In this document: positions 11,501 through 26,500 of the stretch, piece by piece
Layout: the number at the start of each line of letters is the position of its first letter
Numbering within the stretch: position 1 is the first letter of the stretch
Assembly (NCBI RefSeq): GCF_021869535.1
Contig: NW_026262734.1
Coordinates: 81,592,339-81,656,338 of the forward strand
Direction of reading: 5' to 3'
DNA: 64,000 nucleotides
Source: Mytilus californianus
Lineage: Eukaryota > Mollusca > Bivalvia > Mytilida > Mytilidae
The notes under the pieces: generated by a model
Database searches by the model: none
Seen by the model: only the letters and a program-made list of their open reading frames with translations
What the model was told of the DNA's origin: nothing
Program-made: the position numbers and the translations under genes

Positions 11501-14500
11501 GATTTAGTTTCTGCAAAATGAACAAACGAAACTTTTTTTTTGTTAATTTAGATGAATTAGTTTTGAGAAAATGTGTTTTTGCAGCTATTATATTGGCATT
11601 ATCTCTTACCTAACTACTGTTTATAGAAATAAAATATGTTTATAAATAACAAGTATTCTATTGTCAACGTGTTGACCGATTTTTACACCCATCCCTTCTA
11701 AATCAAAAGCACATGTAATTTGGATGAAGTCAAGCATCATTTTCCGGATTTACAAATTGTTGTGTAAACAACACATGTCAAGACCACCTGGTCAGTTAAC
11801 ATTTCTTTATTGTATTTATTAGAAGTTTTAAATCGCTATTTCTATACTCTTTGCATAGACCATCGTAAGGGTAACTACCTTACTCAATTAAGTAACACAT
11901 TTAATTAGTTGTACCTGAAACAATCCCCCAAAAATGTAGAGGTAAATTTTGAGAATAAATCTGTACAACTAACTGCTCGTTTTACTCATTACTGTTTGGG
12001 GTGAGTCAAATAGTTTATTATTCGTATATAAGGTTGCTTTTTTCTGTTTTGCTATTTTTGAATGACTGATTTTTCTAAACATGCTTAATAAATTTTGGCA
12101 AATATATCGCAAAGTACTCTTAAGACTGGTTAAGTTTCCTTTTCCATAATGGTTCAATTTGCGCACACGTGCATCACTTTAGTGAGATAGTTTTCATATA
12201 AGTAAATATGTTAATTGGAAAGGTCATTGAATCGTATCGAAATTATAAGCATACGAAGTTTGATGATATACATGAATTAGATGCTTCTATTATTTGCAGT
12301 TCATATCGTATCGATATTGTCGATTATAATTTCACTCATTTTATTTGACTACTCCATGCGCGTTTGACGATAAAGATCGTAAAACATATTTCACTGCTTT
12401 ACTCATTTCTATGCCAGGCTCTTGCTCATTTATCTTTGTTGACAACAAACCAAAGAGTGTTGTTGGTCTAACCAAGCAACACAGTATAAGTCAGCTACCC
12501 ACATCTCCAGAATCTCTGAAACTATTCAAACTAAGGGTCAAACAAAGGTTAAATGCTTCCGAACTCAAATTATTTTGAATTAGTGTCTTGTAAGGCAATA
12601 CTATATCAGTGAAGCTGTTTAGGTTCATTTTACAAACTTGAACCAACTGTATGCTTATAGCGAATAATTATTTCAATATTCTACTTTTATTAATATAAGA
12701 ACAATACATACTTTATTTGTTTTGTCTTAACTGTGGCTAACACCCCAGTAAACTATCTACTCTCTTAATAAACTAAAGGAACACACACTAAGACATTTCA
12801 GTAAAGTATGAAAACAAAGGCAGGTGTACCAAAAGGTTTTCATGTCCTATAAGATAGATACAATTCAATTTCAGATTTTCAGCCGTTATGTATCAATAAC
12901 CCCATACAAGTCACACAATTAGTTTAATAATGTTTTAAACAAATACATAAAACTAAACTTATTTTTTATTTGATCTTCAGTGATTAACTTCAGTATTCTG
13001 TTTAAGAAGACATGAATTAAAAATAATAAGTAACGGAGAACAAATTATGGCAAAAAGAAAAAAGACTAGCAATAGTACGCAAAATGTTACATGCAAAGTT
13101 GATGATTTAGCAACACGCACCATGGAAAATGGAAGCATTGTCATGTGTTTCCAAAGGAGACGAACATTCTTCTCCACTATTATGTGATGCAAACCCGATA
13201 ACCAAAATAGAAAAACACATTAATGAGAAGAAAACAAAAATAATACTCATTTAGTATGTTTTTTTATGTATATAGGAAAGGTTCATAATTTCATACCTGT
13301 GTTAAATATTTCAACTGTTTCATGTAATAGTGGGATAAGGAACATACACAGGATACCTGAAACAATAACAAAAATGAATCAAGTGATATGTCTTTAATCA
13401 CCCATTTCTTTTTAAACATGTTAAAGAGGTTGTCGCAATCAGGCGTTTCATCTGTAAAAATGATTACAACTCAAAGTAATTGATTTAATCACAAATGATG
13501 TATATGATACACACTAGCATCTTGAATTCTGAAATAATCATCTATTTCTTTTTAGTATTAACCATTTATATGTTGAAAGAATAACTATATATGTTTCTCG
13601 ATTACATTAAAGAAAATATAACTTAATATCATTAATTGAAAATAAAGAGAACAAAATTCTTGAAACTGAACACATAAATGTAAACTTCTAACGGTTTCTT
13701 TAGTGTAGCAACTAGAACCTTCACGATGTAAGATAGAATTTTTAAATATTAACTAATCAAGTGTTTCACGTCATCAAGGGATATTTGCAATTCTACGCAT
13801 GAAAATAAAATATGGCAACCCAAAACTGCAGGTTAACAAATGTATGTCAAGTTAAGAAATTAAACGTTTTGATTATGAATATTAAAGGAATTTTGGACAA
13901 AACTATATTAGTTCCAATTTGACCCCAAGGAGTACCTACTTCATCGTCTTGAAATCGAAAGGAGTAAAGTAATAAGTTTGGCCCTAAAAATCTGAAAATT
14001 TTAATCTCCGAAAATGTTGGTTGAATTTGATGAACACATATTATAAAATGTTTTTTTGTTTCAGTTTTAAAACAAAAATCACCAATTGTGTCTTTAGTGA
14101 TGTATTTGTGACGATTCAAATACCTACTTACCAACAACTATGATTCCTGCTGAGCAAACAATCAAAACTTCTATTAATAAAAATAACAGGGACATGATAA
14201 ATGTTTTAAATATATAATAAATCCAACAGAGTAACAGAGTTTTGTGAAGTATTTATAACATTAGCTATGAACTGTTACAGTATGCTCCATGTTTCTCCAA
14301 TTATATCTTAACATTTTTTTTGAAAAATAAAGTTGCATCCAAGTTAAGGTTCAATGTACATGTATAATATAGTAGATATATATGAGAGTAACTACACTTT
14401 GAAATAAGCTGACAGCAGCCATTGAATACTTCCAAGTACCTCATTGCATGATTGCTGTTATATAATAAATGAAAATTTAAACGAATATGTAAAATTGTAA

Positions 14501-17500
14501 CCAAAATCAGTGAGAGCATGAACTATGGATAATGGTGACACTGGGTTTGAGGCAGATCTGTTTCTATAGATATATGTCTATAACTTTGCATGACTGAACG
14601 TTAGTTACTATTTGCGTACTAAACTTCAACTCGGTAAAATATAAAAGAAGTCAATACAAAATGAAATATTTATCATTTTAAGACATTCACATTTATACCG
14701 TAAAGGTCTATTAAAATGTATGTTAAACATGAAAAAATGTATTCGGGATACAAGAAATACAAATATTATACGCATCCATACATTATCACAGTTGTTAATC
14801 CGTGGTAGTTATATTGGAGAGGTTAGAGTCATTGTGAGAAAGACGATTTAAGGCAACAAAAATAATAAAATAAAAAACAAACAAACCAAACAAAAACAAA
14901 GCACTAATAAATATCTAATTTTACTTTTAGATCGGCAAAGTTTAGGTGGATAAGTGTGAGAAGCGAACTAAAGAAATACAGTATATAGCAGGCGTCTATT
15001 TTTATGAAAGTATTCATGTAATCATCATATGTAGTCCGCACCTTCATTGCACGAGTTAAAACAGACAATGTAGTATCTGGTACAAAAAGTATATCTTTAA
15101 AATATAAATCCGATATTTTGTTTGCTAGTTTCACTCAATATGAGCTATTTTTTCCAAAATGATAAAGTTAATTATCCTTTTAAAGCGTAATATTATTTAC
15201 AATTGCAAATAACATGTTTAAAGACTGTTTCCGACAAAATACAAAAAAACAAAGTATTAAAAACAAAGGTTCCTCCGACGTAGGATATTTATATCGATAA
15301 AAGAACATGTTAATAAATGCTTTCATACATGAATAACTAAGATAATTTAATGTTTCTACTTACATCTTACATAAAATAAAAAAAAACAAACCAAACAAAC
15401 AAACAAATACAAAGCACTAATAAATATCTAATTTTACTTTAAGATCGGAAAAGTTTAGGTGAATAAGTGTGAGAAGCCAACTAAAGAAATACAAGTTTCT
15501 TGTGCTAAGTGAACGGAAAGGAGTATATAGCAGGCGTCTATTTTTATGAAAGTATTCATGTAATCATCATATATAGTCCGTACCTTCATTGCATGAGTTA
15601 TGAGTTAGAACAGACAATGTAGTTACTTGTAAAAAACGTATATCTTTCAAATATATATCCTAGTTTCACTCAATATGAGCTAGTTTTTTCAAAAATGATA
15701 AAGTTAATTATCCTTTTAAATTACAATTGTAAATAACATGTTTAAGGACTGTTTCCGCCAAAATACAAAAAAAAATTATTAGAAACAAAGGTTCCTCCGA
15801 CGTAGGATATTTATATTGAAAAAAGAACATTTTAATGAATGCTTTCATACATGAATAACTAAAATAATTTAATGTTTCTACTTATATCTTCCGAAGGAAT
15901 AGAAGGGAAACACTATACAGATGAAGCGATTAAAAATAATTCATTACTTATGTACCAAGATTCTTTCCATTCTGTCCGACCAATTCATTTGTATTTGTTA
16001 ATACATTTTCATTTAATTTTTCAACTTTAGTTTCACTTCTGCAAGAAAACGATCAATAACGTATAAAGTCATATGATATTTCAAATTTAAAAAAAAGTTG
16101 AATATGTTTTATGTACTTGAATGGCGAAGTTTTACTTTAAAACAAGTGTACGTGGACTTTCTTGTTAAAGAAAATCTTTGATCTTATCAAAATCTTCAGA
16201 AATGTACTGCTATTGAATTATTGTTTTCTCGTACACCAATTCCCCTTTTTTTGCCATATGCAGTGAGATTAATTACGAGACCTCTCGTTTTAACTTCGGC
16301 CACCAAGTACGCGGAAAACCCGTGATGAAAGAATGTAAACAAACGTTCACTGGCAGGTAAAACGTGATAATTCATTCTTAAAGAACAAATTAAATACACC
16401 AAATCATTTTACAACTATTGTGAAAAAGTTTTATTAATGATTGGGATTGCATGGAAAATATAAAAAAAGTTAACATCGTTTTATCAATTCACTTATTTTT
16501 CGCGTGGTCTAGATTCTGCGTTGATGTTAATTAATTTCACGATCCGGTAAACTTCGGCAACACACTCGAATGTTAATAAGCTTGCGATCAAAAATCACTG
16601 TATGAAATATTATCTATCGATAATACGTTGTAGATTCGTAATTAATGTAAAAAATAGAGGAATTCATTTAGTATATGCATGTATGCATGCATTGGTTCAA
16701 TAATTTCGGGAACATTAAAATTACAAAAAAATCGTTTCGTATGACTTTAATCTATATTAAGTAAAATATTGTTTGGAATTGGTATTATTACGTGAACTTG
16801 AAATAAAGAATGAATAATACCATTATAATCACATTTATAGTTCATAACTTATATCCCGGGGAATCGTATTGATGTTTAAAGAAGAAATGCTAGATCTTAA
16901 AAAAAGTGACAGAGAATCATTTCACAGACTGGTTAACTCGACATGTTCAAGCGCCCGTCTAGAACCAGAAATATTGTCAGTTGATGTTGTATTTTGTTAT
17001 ATCTTAGTGGATTTTGTCATTTAATTAATTTGGTATTGATAGCAGACTTTTGATAGTCTCTGATAATTTTTGCCCCATGAAATCGAAAACCAAAAAGTAT
17101 TATAAATCCGTAAAATAATGTCCTCAGATGTTCAGAAGTGATTTTCAGAAATCAGTATATATATTTCTTAATTCTATCATTGATATTTACTTTAGGGCTT
17201 CTCATTTCTTGCAGTAAACTTGAAACTGCAAAAACTACTAAATAACCTCATTTTAAAATATTGTGTATTTAGGAATGAGACAAGGCCAGGAAAAGATAGT
17301 TTTCCACAATATGTCTTATAAAACATTAATATTGATAAAATAAGTGTTTTAGTACAATAATACAGTTGACAAGCAGACTGTCCACGGATAATTTTTATTT
17401 CACATGTAACGATTAATCCTTAAGATATTATTTTCAAAGTTAGTATTTATATACATAGATAATAAATCTAGCGATGAATATATGCAATCCCCAAAGTAGT

Positions 17501-20500
17501 AGCATACAATTATATCTACAATTGGATTAGCAATTGTTTCATGAGTTTTTATATATACTGACCAAAACAGAAGGTTCCAAAATTTTTTAGATAATGAAAA
17601 ACACATTCCACAGAAACTTCTGTAGCTTTTTCGTTGTCCATCTTAATTTGTTTTTTAAACTACTTCGCATTTGACATGTACGCAATCTGTGGAGCGTGAT
17701 TAATTATTCATCAATATCAATCATACAACCATTAAAGATAGATAGATACTTTATTCTCTAAAAATTAAATACAAGTTTACAGAGAAAGTACAATATAAAT
17801 ACAAATACAATGGCTGAGGATAAACAGTTGCAGTACCATAATGTAAAATTAAGTACGACATTATGATATCATACATGTATAATAAACGGTTAAACTAAAT
17901 ATGAAGAAATCAGTCTGATGCTATACGTTAACATAGAGGGACTAACCTTTTTATTGATACACTAAATGAATGAACACAGTTTTCTTAAAACTAATTGTTT
18001 TTTTAGCATATATTGTATATCATTATTCATAAATAGGGATATAACATTATAGTGATATCACAAATGACATTCCATTGTATTATGTCCCTATTGGCTCTAA
18101 TTTGTACGTCCTGTTAATTCATATCATTTTTATTAAAACTGTACATATTGTTGATTTCTTGATTGCACCACGATGCTCAGCTATAAGTTGCATTCGATCT
18201 TCAAGCCACCTTAAAAATTTTATTTCAAAATTATCGGTTCTGATTGGTGGCCTTATAGTGACGCTTAAGTTATATTGGCTAGAATGAGAAATAGAACTGG
18301 GAACATGTCCTGGACAGGTGAAAATATCAAATACGGAAGATACGAGATAAATTACAGTATGGGTATTCAAGACTCGATCAAAAAATATCGCTTAATGTTG
18401 AAGTAATTTATGCATCTGCGAAGCACTCCGTTACTTTCTAAAAGCTTGTGTCTTTTTAGTTTGTATGAGTACTAGGGTTGCTGTTTAATTGACGTTATCA
18501 ATATATAATTTGGCTTAAATTTTAGAAATATCATAACAATTCAGGACTTAAACTCTCATGTTTCTGAAGCAGAACAATTACCAACAATCGAAAGCGATAA
18601 TTGAATCTGATCGGCTGTCAAATATGCCGAATTTAGATATAAAACAATGTCCGGAATTTTTTTTTTTTATATAATAAAACTCGTTTTGAATTTTGGCAAA
18701 AGAAGACTTTAAATTTGATTACAGAGGCCCTTCTGGTACAGAACTATGTTGAATAATACAATACAAATATAGACCATCTAATTAAGCAACCGAATTACAC
18801 ATTACACACTGATGTGCTTAGCGGGTTATTTTAAGAGTGTGCATCACATTTTTTTATGTTATTTTGAATAGACAGAAAAAATATTACAGTCATTCCTTAA
18901 ATAAAAATATTTAAAAGCCAACTAGCTGTTTATGTAAAGATTATTTAGAGGTTATTTGCATTGGAAGCGCGATTCAAAAGGACGAGCGTCGAGACAACTT
19001 ATCAATGCTTTGGACCCAAACAAGCTAAATAGAATAACTAATAATAATGCAAGATTATGAGCTTCTTGATGACGATGCTGTACAGAGAAATAATATTGAA
19101 ATAAAACAGACATATTGTAGCGAAAACAAAGGTGGAATAGATAAAGATGACACGGCTCTTTTTCGATATTTAATAATTTCTTTGTTGTCATTCCATTTCA
19201 CTGACTTATCACCAACCTTGCTAGACCCTCATGAGTAGTCAATGTCGTTAAACACCCCATAGTAGTACTGACTGATCATGAATGTTTTACAGGAAAAGAG
19301 AGATGAAATATACCAAAGGGATATTCACACTTATAAGTCGAAAACAAACTGACAATTCAATGGCAAAAAACAAAAAACTAAAAACGGCCAAAACACAAAA
19401 AACTGTAAACAAAAAACAACATAGAAATCTAAAAACTGAGGAACACGAACCCCACAAAAACCCGGAGCTGATCCCAGGTGCTCCGGAAGGGGCAGGAAGA
19501 GAGAGTAGAGCTTTCACAAATAAATCTAAAAGAGAAACTCTGCGATAAAATTAACCAAAATTCTATTTCTATTAAGCAGATTATTCTTGTTTTCATTGAT
19601 CGATGTTGGTCAGGGTGAATGGTAATGTTTCTTACAAGAAATATCGTGCAAGCATGACGTGTTATGGGTTCCACATGTAAGGCAAAATATGCTTACACTT
19701 CCAGAGCACCTGATATCATTCCCAGTTTTTGTTAGGTTCGTTTTGCTCAATCTTTGTTTTCTATGCTGTTTTTTTTTTAGAATGTTGTTTGTCTTTTAGT
19801 CGTATTTCGTTTATTTGCCATGACATTTTCAGTTTTTCTTTGACTTACGAATATGAATATTCTTTTGATATCTTCCGCCTGTATTTTATTTTTGAAACCA
19901 AAAGTTTGAAAAGCCCCTCCCCCTAAAAAAAAACAACAAAAAACTACACATAGATTGGAGAGCACAAAAAGCAACAAAACAGTTTAAGACGCCTGCTTTC
20001 AACATTGCATAAGATAGTTGCAATTTGTTGTAATGCTTTCAATCGAATATATGTGAGTACTAATTTGGAAAGCTGCATATTCAAACACCAATATGATTGA
20101 ACAAATACCGTAAACATGGCAAAGCACTGTATGTAGAAAATGATGTGCATATTATATGTTATAAGTCACAAAAGCCCCAGCATTTTTTTTTTTATTTAAT
20201 AAAAGGATATGGTTAACTCCAATGGCTCACTTATTTGTTCATTTGAATAGAACTGGTCATATGATAGGCATTCATTACATGTGTACTTACGATTGAATTT
20301 CAATATCTTTACAAACAAACTTTCCGTAGGAATCTTCGATTTTGACACATTGGTAGTCTGGAATTATTGTTCAAGTATTAAGTATCATGAGAATAATGGT
20401 TAAGAAAAACGATCCAGATGGGCTATGAACGATAATCGTTTTCATAAAAAAAATTGAAATAATAATTTTTTTTTATGATAATTATTGTCATCATCTAGAA

Positions 20501-23500
20501 GCATAAATGTTTTCGATAGATAAATCGTTCTATTTACAGTTTCTGTCATCGATAAAGAAGACATAACGCAAAAACGTATGTCTGCACCTAAGCCCAGATG
20601 ACCAGTACAATTTTACGATATCTACGATTTTGATTTTCCTCTTAACTTTTAAATTTTCTTGCAATGCGCAAGTATTTCTATGAAATTTGTTTTTAAGAGA
20701 TATGTACTTTAAGGGTTGGGCTTAAGGAAATATTATTATTTACATAGTTTGCTAGTGACCTAATACGATATATATATATATGGAGTCAGTAAATTCCATA
20801 GGGGGTAAGAGGGAAGCTCAAACCCCATATGGAATTTAATGACCCCATATATATTGTATATGTCTTCAATATTAAGAACCTACTTTCATTGGTCTATACA
20901 AAAACAAATGCCAACAATAACAAATTGTTAGCTTTTAATGTTTTCTGCATTTATTTCAATCGTTCATCATCAATTTCTTCGTCTGTTGAAACCTTTCAGA
21001 TTTTCCTTCAACACCTAGTTGTTTTTACAAAGGGACGTTACACCACTACTAACCGTGTATTGAAATAAACCACGCCTACTAACCCCATATGAAATATACA
21101 AGGTCTCCACGCGGTGGTTTTTAACCAATGATATTCCTAGAAATGTATAAAAGGTAAGATAAAATTATTTACCAGCAGTATTGGGAAGCCGTATATAAGT
21201 GACGTAGATATTTAGAATCAGCCGATCTTCCAGGTCCATTATCTTTATAAACTGTTTTCATGCCGACGAGACAAACATAATTTATACTTTTTTAAAGCCT
21301 AGTTAGAAGATTGATATGGGCATTGGACAAATGACAGGCGGAGATACCACAATATTACAGAGGCTAAAGTATTGGTTCAGGATGAGAAAAGGAAAAAAAA
21401 TTGATTCCGCGAATTGAAATATCTTTATTTTGGATCTAAATTTAATGCAAACAACTTATAGTTTTTTTTTTCCTTTTAGCCTGTTTAAGTTAAGTTATTG
21501 GATAGAGAATGTCTGTCATTAAGTTGTTACATATTTAGATGTATAAATCAAGAAAATTAGTATTACTGCACCGTAAGAATTGTCACATTTGATATCTGAC
21601 CAAAAACAACTGATCTGCAAGATAATCCTAACCCCAAACTATTGTACATAAACTGTACATACATTCTTACCAGGCGTCAAAATCTGTCCTATGCTGCACA
21701 GTTTGGTGTAACAAGAACAGTCTTCAGTTGTTGGATCACAAGAACACATGTCAACTCTTTTTGCCGACACAAAACTAAAATTCTTTGTATAATCGCATCT
21801 GCATTTTCTGTCGTATACACTAGTTCCATTGCTATAAATCAGTTGTCCTTCTTCAATACACATTGTTTTCTTGTAAATACAATTATTACCTTGAGATGTA
21901 GAAAAAGAAAAGGGTTGGAATCTCATCAACAAGCATGATTCGGTGTCAAAATTTCCGCTGTTAACCACTGTTTTGTCGCCTGGATTAACAAAAAAAGTTG
22001 TTTTATTAGATTATATACAATATACAATTGTTTCTTAATATATTCCAAATTTATTCAACATTGTTGCAAATACTTGACTGTATTTATATTTACATATTTC
22101 ACGTACGACGATTGCAAAAATAACATTTGCGTACATTTCTAAATTTCTCAGTATTAAGATACGTTTTTAAATGTAATGATATTCAAAATATACAAAATGC
22201 TCTACACAAAAATGAATGTATAACAGATAAAACATTTTCGAAGAGTTTATTGCGGCTTCAAGTACATAGAAATGCCCTAAACCTTATAATTATTATACAA
22301 ACTATGTGATTGTTTGTGTTACAGAAATACTTTTGCAGATCTCTAGAATGCATACATAGTGTAGTACATTCCGATAATGTGTATCGCGCACGTATACAGA
22401 ATGTGATGAACAAAGGTAAAATGTTGTCCATTAAATCTTGGGCGGTAAAGATGTACAATTGTGTTGATCGATATTTATCTTAATTTTGTTTTTGCTTTAA
22501 AACAAGCGGATTGTACATAATGCATGGTGAAATTTGGTAACGAAAATTTAAGCCGCCTTACAGTTCTTCAAGATTACAATGTCTAACAAAACATACTCCA
22601 TCACAAAATTCACAACACAAAGCGCATGTAACCAATTTCTAATTATGCATATTAAATAAAAATTGTTTTTTTAACAATTTTCTGAAGTCCTAATAAGCAT
22701 AAATCAGAAAAAAATTATACAAATTATCAATCTCGTATATGATGGAAAAAAGTTGGTAAAAGAAGAATTATAATATCCTTGTTGTTAAATGCTTAATTAT
22801 GGAAAAAAAGATCGATATATAACATATAGAACAGAAACATAATACTGAAGGCTTAAAAAATGTATTAATGGGGTTAAGTGATGTTGTTCGTATAGTACTA
22901 TTAATTATAGATATATGACCAATGTAGAACACTATATTAAAAGCATGTCTGAGAGGACGATAGAACAGAATGAGTCCCCGGAAAAACATCTTCAACCGAG
23001 GCGAGGGGTAACAATCTGCAATTTTTGTAACCCTCTCAGCTATGTTATTTGATTAATTAAACTGACGTTTTGGATGAATTAAGTCGACGGTTGTTTACCA
23101 ATGTTTAAATCTCGTTACCGATAAGGAGGAGACAAATTGAATTAACAAAAATTGGTTGACTGTTGTTTGGCTAACAACCAATTAACAAATATTTCATGCA
23201 TGTTCAGGATAAGAATAGATTAACAATACATACAATAGGTAGATCCTGCCGAGGATGAAGGTCGGGAAATTTGAACCGCCACTAGAAAATGAGGTAATAC
23301 TATTTTGGACAGGAACAAAACTTTTGACTTCAAACGGACAACTCAGTGAGCTGTTGCAGGGTTTTTAAAATTACAGAAAGCGTGAAACTCTGTCTTCACG
23401 AGGCATCAGATATACCGTTCCAATTCTGACAGGACATTGCTGCATATTCATCGTTCCAATTCTGACAGGACATTGCTGCATATTCATACATCTCGCACAA

Positions 23501-26500
23501 CCAAACGCTCGATCCACTTTTGCAAGGGTTTCACTGCCGGTCAAATGAAGACCAAAAGTGACCATGTTTTTATTGACCAGTCACCCTTGGGGACAACAAA
23601 AACTGAGGGAATCGTAATCTCTATGAGACAGTAACCAAAAAGCAATACAATAAGAAAGACATCTAGAGGTCAACATAAAGTTTTAAATAGATAGACGAAT
23701 GATTTATCATATAAAAAGCTTCCAAACACCGGAGGAGTACAGTATTTATTTTGTATATTTTTTGTTCCCAAATTGTGAAAGGATTCAAAAGAGAAATGCT
23801 ACGGCCTGATGTATATGAAAAACAATAAAAAAAACTTACGACAGTCATATTTCATCGATACCCACTAAATTACAACGTACATAGATGCTGTTACGTTTGG
23901 TTCAAAACAAATCTGACAAATATGTTATAACTCTTATATTTTTGTTCATTGTTGATTGCAGAATTATTACCTACCAGGTGGTTCAGTTTTTGGTCCGTTG
24001 CAGTTTTCTTTATTAATGTTGTTTACATAATCCAACAAGCAGGTATATTTCTCCACAGATAAACAAACTGACTTTGCCCTCAGGTACAATTGTTTTCCCG
24101 ATGGACATTTTACTTTGATGAGTGTGTTTGTTTTACCTGAAAACTGTAATAAAGAAATACAATGAAATGTAAAAAGAAATACAAGCGTATGATTCTAAAA
24201 TATAGTCATATGTTTAAATGTATTAAATGCACGTAAAATACAAATTTAAATTTAGAGAAGACAGATTTCAGAGATGATTTAATATGTTACAATGTTAGTG
24301 TCACTTTTCTCTCAACTTAAAAATAATTGTTGTCTTAACTTTTATTAAAGTTCTTTCAATAAATGAAGATACGTCACGCTATTTTGATTAATGGACACAC
24401 AGAACACAGAATGTTACCACAATCTAACGACTAAACATCACAAAATGATATCTAGCTGTCAATACACGGTCCTCAATAAGAGACAAGTGTATTTATATTA
24501 TATGTCGAGCTCATAAGGTCCTCCATGAGTCTAGACAAGGTATATATGTAAATGAACAACTTCTAGGCAAAGCACTACAGCATTTGGAAAGGAATATGGA
24601 AATATGGATATAAAAAGAATATATTATTAAAAATCATATTTTCCGATATATATTTGATCATAGTTAGTCCAATAGATGGAAAAATATGAAGGTTGCATCT
24701 ACAAATTGCCGGAAAAACACCTGGAATGATTACACAATTTCAATCTGCATTTCTGGGATTCTTGACCATTTTTAAATATCCATGTCAAAGATAACAACTG
24801 ATATGTTCCATTTGTCATAGTCACAATACCGTTCTTCTTTCCTCAACTCACCGAAAGGTCTATTATCACTATAAAGTCCCCAGGGACAAAAACCTTGAAT
24901 ATGGCTACTACAGACACCCAATGATAATATATCTTATTTAGGAAGGGCACAAATAATATGTTACTATCCATGGTAATGAGTATATAATTCATAAAGAGGA
25001 GTATCCTGATAAAAGAGAAGAGTATATAATTCATAAAGAGGAGTATCCCGATAAAAGAGAAACGAAAGATACCAAAGGGATATTCAAACTCATAAGTCGA
25101 AAACAAACTGACAACGACATGGCAAAAAACGAAAAACGATCAAAAGACAAACAACAGTATACATTACACAACATAGAACAATAACGACTGAGCAACACGA
25201 ACCACACAAAAGACCGGGGATGATGTCAGGTTACCCGGAGGGGAAAACAACTCCTGCTCAACATGTGGCACCCGTAGAGCTGCTCATGTGAGTACAAACC
25301 CGGCAATAACTCTAATTCGATAGGTCACATTCGAGGAAAAGAGGACGGGATTGCAATTTCGACAATTGGAACTTTCTCATCTATTAAACAGATATTCAAT
25401 AACGGTCAACCAACTCGTGATTACATTTGTTAAGTTTTTGAAGGGGTGATTATAATATCACCACTTGGAACTCTTTGTTTAATAGTTTCCTTGTAAGCTG
25501 CAATCCTCTATCAAGGAAATCATGACAGGAAATGCAAGCTCTTGAATATCGTCTTAACTGGGATAAATATATATACTTCATCTGCAGGCGCTGCTGGACC
25601 AACCGACCCTCATTGCCAATTTCTTGATGTAAATCAAGATATGAGGCAGACTTACTGTATCTGTTGTATGCTTTATTTCAAGTTTGATGAGATAGATGTG
25701 TTCAACAGAGTCATCAAACAATAATTGAGTGAGAGCCTATCATCTATTTAGCGGAGGGTTACGTTGAAGAATATTTCTAGCTTCTTCATTTTCATTTGGT
25801 TCTTTTCTTTTCTTTTCAGAAGAAGAGCATAGTCTGTTCCTATGGGAAGGCTCATTTCTTGTTGGAAACACATCCTCCAAACGTAACAACAACCGGGTAT
25901 GTTGTTAATCAAGAAATCAAGCATCTTGAAAATGTCAGTTTGAATCAGAGTGATATTTTACAAAGTACGATCCATGCCTCTCTAAGACCAGGTGCTTGTA
26001 TAAATTCTTTTATTTTGTCTTTAAGTTTGGAATGGGTAATACTATGTGTAAAGGCCAGAAAAGACAAATGTAAGAGGTAAGAGCTTTTTATTATCCACAT
26101 ATGTTTCACGCCGCCCACGAGTAGGTAATTAAACAATATCTTTGAAGACCGGCTTTTGTTGCTGATAAAATTGATGTTAATAATTTAGAAAGAGGTTTCG
26201 TGGAGCACTTGGAAGACCCAGCAAAATAACGTTGTTTGTATGGACACTTATGTAATCCAATACAGTGAATAAAGATTCAGTTCTTCATCTTTGGTAGTAG
26301 ATAATTTATGTATATGACAAGAAATATTGTTTTTTTTTATTAATATAAAGTTCAACAGATTGAGGTATTAAAATTAAAACGATTTTATAACATAGAAAAA
26401 CACACATTTCTTGCCTCTTGACTTACCTTTGTGATATGGTTATGGTAAAGCTGTTATATCTGGTATCATTAGCATGATAACTATTCCATTTGTAAAAATT

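Noticed and set aside
12345..12578. Plus-strand open frame of 77 codons with fairly normal codon use
   Set aside because: No splice partners, no recognised motif and no second copy. It lies opposite gene C in an intron, so it is left unannotated.
12977..13178. Long reading of gene C exon 8 ending at 12977 with a second hydrophobic segment
   Set aside because: Phase also fits, but it would add a second membrane helix and ignore the downstream exons with good donors. The shorter exon 13171-13121 is preferred, with limited confidence.
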